Source: Candidatus Villigracilaceae bacterium
GTDB lineage: Bacteria > Chloroflexota > Anaerolineae > Anaerolineales > Villigracilaceae
Length of the DNA stretch: 64,000 nt
Direction: 5' to 3'
Assembly (NCBI GenBank): GCA_026645935.1
Contig: JAPKMP010000001.1
Span: 276,150 to 340,149, forward strand
In this document: positions 58,143 through 64,000 of the stretch, piece after piece
How the letters are laid out: each line of letters starts with the position of its first letter
Position numbering within the stretch: position 1 is the first letter of the stretch
Translations under genes and position numbers: made by a program
Notes under the pieces: model-generated
The model's input: only the letters and a program-made list of their open reading frames with translations
What the model was told of the DNA's origin: nothing
Database searches by the model: none

Positions 58143-61037
58143 ATGATCCCAAGAATTCGAGGGCGTTTTTGGAGGAACGCGGGGATATTCCTCCTGATTG
58201 TGTTGACAGTTTTTCCAGCGAATGTATCGATTGCCCGGGCGGCGGGACCGTACACACGGGTATCTGTCAACACAGGCGGCGAGGGGACGAATGAGTTTTC
58301 AGGCCGCGGCGCGATCTCTGCCAATGGGCGCTTTGTTGCCTTCGACTCGTCGGCGACGAATTTAACAGCCACCGACACGAACGGATTTGGCGATGTCTTC
58401 CTGAGGGATCTGCATCTCGGCACGACGGTTCTCGTTTCCACAACGGCAACCGGGGCTCAGGGGAATGAAGGCTCAGGCATGCCGGTCATTTCAGCGGACG
58501 GGCGCTTTGTGGCGTTTGAATCTGGCGCAACCAATCTGGCGTCATCGCCGGATACAAATGTTTTCACTGATGTTTATGTCAAAGATATGCAAACAGGGAT
58601 TGTGACCCGCGCATCGCTTTCTTCAACAGGCGCGGAGCCGAATAACGAATCGATTGTCCTTTCCATCTCGGGCGATGGGCGTTATGTGGTCTTTGATTCA
58701 GAGGCTGATAATCTTGTCCCTAACGATATGAACGGGCGCGGAGACATCTTCGTCCGCGATATGCAAACGAATACGACGATCGGTGTAACGGTGAACGGGA
58801 ATTCAGGCGGATACGACGGGAGCATTTCACTGGACGGCAATTATGTTGTGTTCAATTCCAGTTCCACAGACTTTGTGCCGGACGATACCAATGGCAGGAC
58901 GGATGTATTCGTGTATTCGATGCTCACCGGGCTGATCGTGCGAGCTTCGGTCAATTCGAGCGGCGTGCAGGGTGATTGGCCCTCGATCGAGCCTTCGATC
59001 TCCGGTGATGGACGGTATGTGACCTTTTCCACGGCGAGCGAATTCGCGGCGGTTGATACATACGGGTACACCCAACTCTATGTCCGCGACCTGCAGGCTG
59101 GTACGACCACCCTGGCGACATTCACGGATGGATATGCCATGGTGGGCGAAGCGGACGCTTCAGTAATCTCCGCCGACGGCAGGTATATCGCCTACAGTTT
59201 CGACGACAAGGGCGACGGAATGCCCACGCGCTGGCTGTATGTGCATGACCGCCTCACAGCCACGAACAAAATGGTCGTATCCACAGGGGCATCGAATTAC
59301 GAATGGAACCCGCTTCTTCCATCCATTTCGGGCGAAGGGCGATATCTTGTCTTCGTCTCCAGTTCACCCAATCTTGTGCCGGGCGATACGAACAACACAC
59401 GCGATGTATTTCTAAAAGACCTTCAATCTGCGCCCGATCCAAGCCCGACGGTGATCTCGACCATGCACGGATGCCCGAACGGATGCGTCAACGCGGCGGA
59501 CCAATTTGTCGATTTTCTTGTTGCCTTCTCCGAGCCGGTGACCGGGGTGGATGTCACCGATTTTGTGCTTTCCATTGGCGGCGGGATAATCGGGGCAGGG
59601 GTGACAACTGTCAGCGGAGCGGGAAGCGATTACATCGTGAGGGTGGATACAGGAACAGGCGACGGTACGATCCGGTTGGATGTCGTCGACGATGACAGCA
59701 TCAAGGATTCTTCGATGAATCCGTTGAATGGCGGTTTCACTTCGGGTGCGGTGTATGTGGTGGATAAAAGCATCGTCGTGGCCACAAGTATTCAAACACT
59801 CGATGCCAGCCCGACGGCAAACATTAGCATCCGATATGCGGTCAATTTTTCAGAACCTGTTACCGGCGTGGATGCATCCGATTTTATTTTCACAGCAACC
59901 GGCTCGCTTGCGGGATTTTCGATCAGCGAAATAAGCGGCGCTGGAGCCTCATACATTGTGACTGCGAATCCGGGCACAGGCGAGGGCACCCTGCGGCTCG
60001 ACCTCGTGGATAATGATTCCATATTGGATGCATTTTCGATTCCGCTTGGAGGCTTGGGCGCGGGAAACGGGAATTTTACAACCGGGGATACTTACATCGT
60101 GGATCGGACTCCGCCGACCGTGATCGCCATCCTGAAATTGGACCCGGATCCGACTGCGGCGGAAGCTGTTCACTTCAGCGTGATCTTTTCCGAACCTGTG
60201 AGATATATCGACGTCAGCCAATTTGTCATCACAGCCAACGGACCGACCGGTGTTACGATCCCCGAGTTATCCATCAACGCAAGTACCGCGATAGTGACTG
60301 TCGGCACGGGGACGGGAAACGGCACCATTCAACTCGACGTCGTTGATAACGACAGCCTTTTCGATGCCGTTGGGAATCCGCTTGGCGGGGCGGGGGCGGG
60401 TAACGGGAATTTCGCCGGACCTTTTTATTCGATCAGCAAAAAGACCGCCGAGACGAAGACCGAGCGCCTTCGCTCGAACGGCAGGAATGACGGCTGGATT
60501 CTTGAATCAAATGAGACTAGCAATGTGGGAGGCACGAAGAATTCGAATGCGGATACTTTCAGGGTCGGCGATGACGGACAGGATCGGCAGTATCGTTCCA
60601 TTTTGCATTTCCCCACGCATCACCTTCCGGACAACGCCGTCATCACGCAAGCCATCCTCATGATAAAAGTGCAGGGTGTTGCGGGTACGGATCCGTTTAC
60701 CACGCACGGAAACATGTTTGTCGACATTTGTTCCGGACCTTATGGCTCCTGGGGTCCGTTTGGGATTAGAGCCTTGCAGGCATCCGATTTTCAGGATCAG
60801 ACAGGGTTGAGTTCGGCGGCGATCATTCAAAACAACCCGGTCGGAGGCTGGTATTGGGCAGTGATGAACCCGGCTGCGTTCTTATACATAAACAGGACCG
60901 GGGTGACCCAGTTTCGCCTCGCTTTTCAACTCGACGATAACGACGACCTGGGTGTGGATTACCTGGCATTCTTCAGCGGCGATGCCGAAGATCAGGCGAT
61001 CCGCCCGCATTTGATGATCGATTATTACGTGCCATGA
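58143..61037 (+). CDS. large secreted PD40 / Ig-like / DNRLRE protein
   Basis: The ATG at 58143 follows AAGGAG by six bases and opens a signal peptide (NAGIFLLIVLTVFPANVSIARA). Residues 45-440 hold about eight PD40-type repeats (ISANGRFVAFDSSATNL, ISADGRFVAFESGATNL, ISGDGRYVVFDSEADNL). About 450-760 contain three repeats of an Ig-like domain with FSEPVTGVDVTDFVLS-type strands and GTGDGTIRLDVVDDDSI-type ends. The C-terminal 190 residues resemble a DNRLRE domain. It is probably exported and surface-associated. The triple repeats in the middle are close enough to show internal duplication. Confidence 0.85.
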   Translation: MIPRIRGRFWRNAGIFLLIVLTVFPANVSIARAAGPYTRVSVNTGGEGTNEFSGRGAISANGRFVAFDSSATNLTATDTNGFGDVFLRDLHLGTTVLVSTTATGAQGNEGSGMPVISADGRFVAFESGATNLASSPDTNVFTDVYVKDMQTGIVTRASLSSTGAEPNNESIVLSISGDGRYVVFDSEADNLVPNDMNGRGDIFVRDMQTNTTIGVTVNGNSGGYDGSISLDGNYVVFNSSSTDFVPDDTNGRTDVFVYSMLTGLIVRASVNSSGVQGDWPSIEPSISGDGRYVTFSTASEFAAVDTYGYTQLYVRDLQAGTTTLATFTDGYAMVGEADASVISADGRYIAYSFDDKGDGMPTRWLYVHDRLTATNKMVVSTGASNYEWNPLLPSISGEGRYLVFVSSSPNLVPGDTNNTRDVFLKDLQSAPDPSPTVISTMHGCPNGCVNAADQFVDFLVAFSEPVTGVDVTDFVLSIGGGIIGAGVTTVSGAGSDYIVRVDTGTGDGTIRLDVVDDDSIKDSSMNPLNGGFTSGAVYVVDKSIVVATSIQTLDASPTANISIRYAVNFSEPVTGVDASDFIFTATGSLAGFSISEISGAGASYIVTANPGTGEGTLRLDLVDNDSILDAFSIPLGGLGAGNGNFTTGDTYIVDRTPPTVIAILKLDPDPTAAEAVHFSVIFSEPVRYIDVSQFVITANGPTGVTIPELSINASTAIVTVGTGTGNGTIQLDVVDNDSLFDAVGNPLGGAGAGNGNFAGPFYSISKKTAETKTERLRSNGRNDGWILESNETSNVGGTKNSNADTFRVGDDGQDRQYRSILHFPTHHLPDNAVITQAILMIKVQGVAGTDPFTTHGNMFVDICSGPYGSWGPFGIRALQASDFQDQTGLSSAAIIQNNPVGGWYWAVMNPAAFLYINRTGVTQFRLAFQLDDNDDLGVDYLAFFSGDAEDQAIRPHLMIDYYVP

Positions 61038-61047
61038 TCGATTAAAT

Positions 61048-61082
61048 AATCGCCGAGTTTGGGAGACCTCGGCGATTTTATT
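61048..61082. terminator. bidirectional terminator between convergent genes
   Basis: AATCGCCGAG and CTCGGCGATT form a 10-bp stem with TTTATTA after it and A-rich sequence before it. Confidence 0.85.
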
Positions 61083-62469
61083 ATTGTGCGCAATCCAACA
61101 TCGCTTGCCAGGCGATCTCTACATCCTTGTTTTCGGTGCGCCAATTGCTGATTGCCGCGCGGATGCCGGGCGTGCCAAGGTAGGTGGTAGGCGTCATGAA
61201 CACACGCCCATTGTCGCGGAGTTTGGCTAAAAAGTTTTTGACCTTTTCCGCATCCACATCTCCGTTCAACGTAAAACAAACCACATTCATCCGCACCGGG
61301 GCGAGCAGACGAAATTCGTTGCTGGCTGAAATCTTCTTGCCAAGATTCTCTGCCATTGCGCAATTTCTTTCAACGATATCTTGATACCCCTCTCTGCCAT
61401 ACGCCATCAAACTGAACCATGCAGGCAGGGCGCGCATACGGCGGGAGTTCTCAGGTCCGAGATGAATGAAGTCCACGGGTTCGGCGATCGCGCCGAGATA
61501 GGCTCCGCTGTTTTGGAAGACTGCAATTTGTAGGTCACGATGCTGTGTGAAAATCATCGCCGCATCGTATGGAACATTCAGCCACTTGTGCGCGTCGATG
61601 GTGATGCTGTCCGCATGTTCGATGCCCTTGAGCAAATGCTTGAACTTCGGCGAACAAGCAGCAAACCCGCCGAACGCCGCATCCACATGCAGCCAGAATT
61701 TGAATTCCGATTTCATGGCAGCAATCGCCCGGATATCGTCAAAGTCCACGGTGTTGACAGTCCCTGCGTTGGCGATGACGATACAGGGCTCACTGTTCGT
61801 TTCTTCCAATGCTTTTCGCAATTCGACGACGTCCACCGCCTCTCTATTTTCGGGCAGCTTGGGGATGACTTTCAGGAAGTTTCGTCCCAGCCCGAGCATT
61901 CCCAATGACTTAAACGAACTGGCATGGGCTTCTGCGCTCAAGATTTTCACGGGTGGAATGGCATGCAGTCCATCCTGCGAAACGGACTTGCCATGCTGGC
62001 GTCCGATCCATTCGCGGGCGATGGCGAGACCGGCGAAATTAGACATCGTCGCGCCGGTAACAAATGTCCCTGAGAAAGAGGCGGGCAGGCCGAACAACTC
62101 ACGCAGCATGGAGATCGCTTCCATTTCAATGTCCGGCGCGAGGGAGTTCCCAGCGTGGCTCAAATTCAGGTCGTAGGCAGAGGTCAGCCAATCGCCGAGG
62201 AGGGAGGCGGGAGTCGTCCCGCCCGTGACCAGGCCCCAGAAGCGCGGCCCATTGCTGGCAGGCATGTGATTCCCGTAGCGGTCGAGAAAAAGGTCGAGCG
62301 TTTTTTCTGCGCCAAGTCCCTGTTCGGAGATTTTAAGATTTCCCTTTTTTATATATGCAGTTGCTGGCGGACGTTTATCGATCTCGTTAAGATATTGATC
62401 GGATACTTGCTTTGTTCGTTCCAACAGAGTAGATAAATTGTTCAAGTCAATTTCTAAGTGATTGTTCAT
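61081..62469 (-). CDS. PLP-dependent group II decarboxylase
   Basis: The protein is of the aromatic-amino-acid/glutamate decarboxylase fold. The PLP lysine is in SITIDAHKWLNVPYD, the Asp that binds the PLP ring in WLHVDAAFGG, and SNFAGLAIAREW is the N-terminal family motif. The start at 62469 follows TTGAGGCAACC. Family members decarboxylate Trp, Tyr, DOPA, Glu or similar; the substrate is not evident. It is transcribed from the gap after the dehydrogenase terminator. Confidence 0.88.
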   Translation of the reverse strand: MNNHLEIDLNNLSTLLERTKQVSDQYLNEIDKRPPATAYIKKGNLKISEQGLGAEKTLDLFLDRYGNHMPASNGPRFWGLVTGGTTPASLLGDWLTSAYDLNLSHAGNSLAPDIEMEAISMLRELFGLPASFSGTFVTGATMSNFAGLAIAREWIGRQHGKSVSQDGLHAIPPVKILSAEAHASSFKSLGMLGLGRNFLKVIPKLPENREAVDVVELRKALEETNSEPCIVIANAGTVNTVDFDDIRAIAAMKSEFKFWLHVDAAFGGFAACSPKFKHLLKGIEHADSITIDAHKWLNVPYDAAMIFTQHRDLQIAVFQNSGAYLGAIAEPVDFIHLGPENSRRMRALPAWFSLMAYGREGYQDIVERNCAMAENLGKKISASNEFRLLAPVRMNVVCFTLNGDVDAEKVKNFLAKLRDNGRVFMTPTTYLGTPGIRAAISNWRTENKDVEIAWQAMLDCAQ

Positions 62470-62481
62470 GGTTGCCTCAAT

Positions 62482-62514
62482 AAAAAAGTAGGTCACGTCT
62501 CAGACGTGACCTAC
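62482..62514 (-). terminator. terminator of the pyruvate dehydrogenase operon
   Basis: GTAGGTCACGTCT-C-AGACGTGACCTAC is a perfect 13-bp stem with a single loop base. On the minus strand it runs into TTTTTT, just after the E2 stop codon. Confidence 0.88.
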
Positions 62515-62520
62515 AAGATT

Positions 62521-63765
62521 TTACACCAACATTCTGACGGGGTTTTCGAGAAATTCAGCCAGCTTTTGCATGAACTGGGCGGCTTCAGCACCATCGCTGA
62601 CGCGGTGGTCAACGGAGATGGTGGCTTTCATGCGCCAGCCCGGTTTGATCTGTCCGTTTTCGACGACTGGGACTTCTCTTGCGGAGGAGATCGCCAAGAT
62701 CGCCGCTTCGGGCGGATTGATGATGGCGATGAAGTCTTCCACGTCGTACATGCCGAGGTTGGAGGTGGAGAAGGTCGAGCCGTCCACATCCTCTGGCTTG
62801 ACCTTGCCATCGCGGGCACGACCTGCCATGGCTTTGATCTCACCGGATATCTGGCGCAGGGATTTGACATCCGCATCTTTCACGACGACGGTCATGAGCC
62901 CGCCTGGGACGGTGACTGCAACGCCGATGTTGACGTGCCCGAATTGGATGATCTCATTACCTTTGATGGTGGCATTGAGATTCGGGAACTGGCGCAAAGT
63001 CAGCGCCACGGCTTTGAGAATGAAATCGTTGACGGAGAGCTTCTCGCCATCTGGCAGGAAGGCGTTGGCCTGCTTGCGCATGTCCATCAACGCGTCCATT
63101 TTGTATTCGTGGGTCACATAGAAGTGGGGGATGGTCTGCTTTGATTCGACGAGGCGGCGTCCGATGGCTTGGCGCAGTTTGGTAGTGGGGATGACTTTGT
63201 CTTCGACGGTCGGTTGGTAGTTGATGGTTGACGGTTGGGGGCGTTGCTGTCCACTACCAACTGTCAACTGTCCACCACCCTCAAGAGCGGCTTCTACATC
63301 TTTACGAACTACACGTCCGCCGGGACCTGAACCCTGCACGGAAGCGAGGTTGACGCCGTTATCTTTGGCAACTTTACGCGCAAGAGGCGATGCCTTCACG
63401 GGACCATTATCAGCGGGGGCAGAGGTTTGGGCAACAGGAGCAGTTGTCGGCGTGGATTGAGCCGCAGGTTTTTCTTCCGCTTTGGCTTCTGCTTTCGGAG
63501 CTGCCGCAGGTGCATCCACTTTTTCACCGGCAGCGCCAACGATGGCGATGGGTGCATTGACTGGAACAATGGTTCCCTGATCAACGATGTGTGAAAGAAC
63601 GACACCACTGACAGAAGATTCGACTTCAACCGTCGCTTTGTCGGTTTCGATCTCGGCGAGCACGTCGCCTTTGTTGATGTTTTCGCCCACCTGCTTCACC
63701 CAGCGGACGAGCAGACCTTCCGCCATGTCGAAGCCAAGTTTGGGCATGTTGATGGTTTCAGCCAT
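62521..63765 (-). CDS. pdhC: dihydrolipoamide acetyltransferase (E2)
   Basis: The E2 core of a 2-oxoacid dehydrogenase, most likely pyruvate dehydrogenase. One N-terminal lipoyl domain has EIETDKATVEVES, where the Lys carries lipoate. A Pro/Ala/Lys-rich linker follows, then a peripheral subunit-binding domain (KASPLARKVAKDNGVNLASV) and the catalytic domain with VDHRVSDGAEAAQF near the C-terminus. The ATG overlaps the stop of the E1 beta gene by one base (TAATG). The C-terminal TKLRQAIGRRLVESKQTIPHF start of the catalytic domain is standard. Confidence 0.93.
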   Translation of the reverse strand: MAETINMPKLGFDMAEGLLVRWVKQVGENINKGDVLAEIETDKATVEVESSVSGVVLSHIVDQGTIVPVNAPIAIVGAAGEKVDAPAAAPKAEAKAEEKPAAQSTPTTAPVAQTSAPADNGPVKASPLARKVAKDNGVNLASVQGSGPGGRVVRKDVEAALEGGGQLTVGSGQQRPQPSTINYQPTVEDKVIPTTKLRQAIGRRLVESKQTIPHFYVTHEYKMDALMDMRKQANAFLPDGEKLSVNDFILKAVALTLRQFPNLNATIKGNEIIQFGHVNIGVAVTVPGGLMTVVVKDADVKSLRQISGEIKAMAGRARDGKVKPEDVDGSTFSTSNLGMYDVEDFIAIINPPEAAILAISSAREVPVVENGQIKPGWRMKATISVDHRVSDGAEAAQFMQKLAEFLENPVRMLV

Positions 63766-64000
63766 TATTTCAAGACCTCCTTTGCCGCGGCGACGATGTC
63801 GGGCACTTGCGGGAGTGCGGCTTGTTCGAGGGTGCGGTTGTAAGGGAGGGGCACTTCTTTTTGTGCTACGCGGATGATCGGTGCGTCAACATAATCGAAG
63901 GCTTCTTCATAGATGCGGCTGACGATCTCGCTGCCGACGCCGTAAGACTTCCAACCTTCTTCAACGACGATGGCGCGGTTGGTTTTCTTGAACGATTCGA
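63765..64000 (-). CDS. pdhB: 2-oxoacid dehydrogenase E1 beta subunit (C-terminal end only)
   Basis: The visible 77 codons read RAIVVEEGWKSYGVGSEI, APIIRVAQKEVPLPYNRTLE and PQVPDIVAAAKEVLK-stop. This is the transketolase C-terminal domain end of an E1 beta subunit, with the usual PxPYN near-C-terminal motif. The rest lies beyond the window. It is translationally coupled to E2. Confidence 0.9.
   Translation of the reverse strand, partial: ESFKKTNRAIVVEEGWKSYGVGSEIVSRIYEEAFDYVDAPIIRVAQKEVPLPYNRTLEQAALPQVPDIVAAAKEVLK

Overview
The window most likely comes from a member of the Chloroflexota, class Anaerolineae. This is an inference from gene content and style, not a proven placement. The supporting signs are Thr/Pro-rich 'TPT' stalk proteins, many lipoproteins with an LxxC lipobox, a membrane TIR-WD40 protein, clustered M42 peptidases, an NrfHA nitrite reductase, a T-box leader on serS, and scattered REP-like hairpins of the TGTCATTCTGAG type. 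Base composition is moderately GC-rich. Two clearly AT-rich patches (about 1.6-4.5 kb and 9.8-11.1 kb) look acquired.

Layout. 0-1.5 kb: a TolB-like lipoprotein, cut by the window edge, and a small conserved protein. 1.6-5.1 kb: an AT-rich accessory patch with zinc-ribbon membrane proteins, an OB-fold-like lipoprotein and a GIY-YIG-like protein. 5.2-9.4 kb: a trypsin-like protease, a PPOX-type flavoprotein, a methyltransferase and two lipoproteins. 9.8-13.5 kb: a low-GC orphan, a VapBC-like toxin-antitoxin pair caught between two copies of a methylmalonyl-CoA mutase 3' end, and the intact mutase. 13.7-19.2 kb: a membrane protein with a Cys-Ala repeat tail, an active radical SAM/SPASM enzyme, a degenerate radical SAM homologue and a methyltransferase; this is the best candidate for an undescribed peptide-modification system. 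19.3-24.6 kb: an RMD1-like protein, two tandem HExxH secreted proteins, a tyrosine phosphatase and signal peptidase I. 24.6-27.2 kb: tRNA-Glu, a serine T-box, serS and small membrane proteins. 27.3-32.4 kb: three M42 peptidases, an S51-type hydrolase and a TPT-repeat protein.

32.4-40.9 kb: SbcC, a family 2 glycosyltransferase, a DeoR-NosL fusion regulator beside a PCuAC copper chaperone, then nrfHA under a class II CRP/FNR-type promoter; a Crp/Fnr regulator lies just beyond. 41-48.7 kb: a phosphoribosyltransferase, a membrane protein, PriA, a MEMO-family protein, lipoproteins and paired TPT-type membrane proteins, and the SRP RNA with its own promoter. 48.7-58 kb: a signalling block (REC-PAS-HD-GYP, REC, STAS antagonist, RsbW-like kinase, multi-GAF SpoIIE phosphatase, TIR-TM-WD40). 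58-64 kb: a large PD40/DNRLRE secreted protein, a PLP decarboxylase, and pyruvate dehydrogenase E2 with the end of E1 beta.

Three regulatory themes stand out. Several operons start with a -10 hexamer only 6-9 nt before the start codon, which implies leaderless mRNAs. Metal and redox genes carry readable operators (the deoR-nosL dyads and the nrfH box). A partner-switching cascade is encoded as one compact run of genes.
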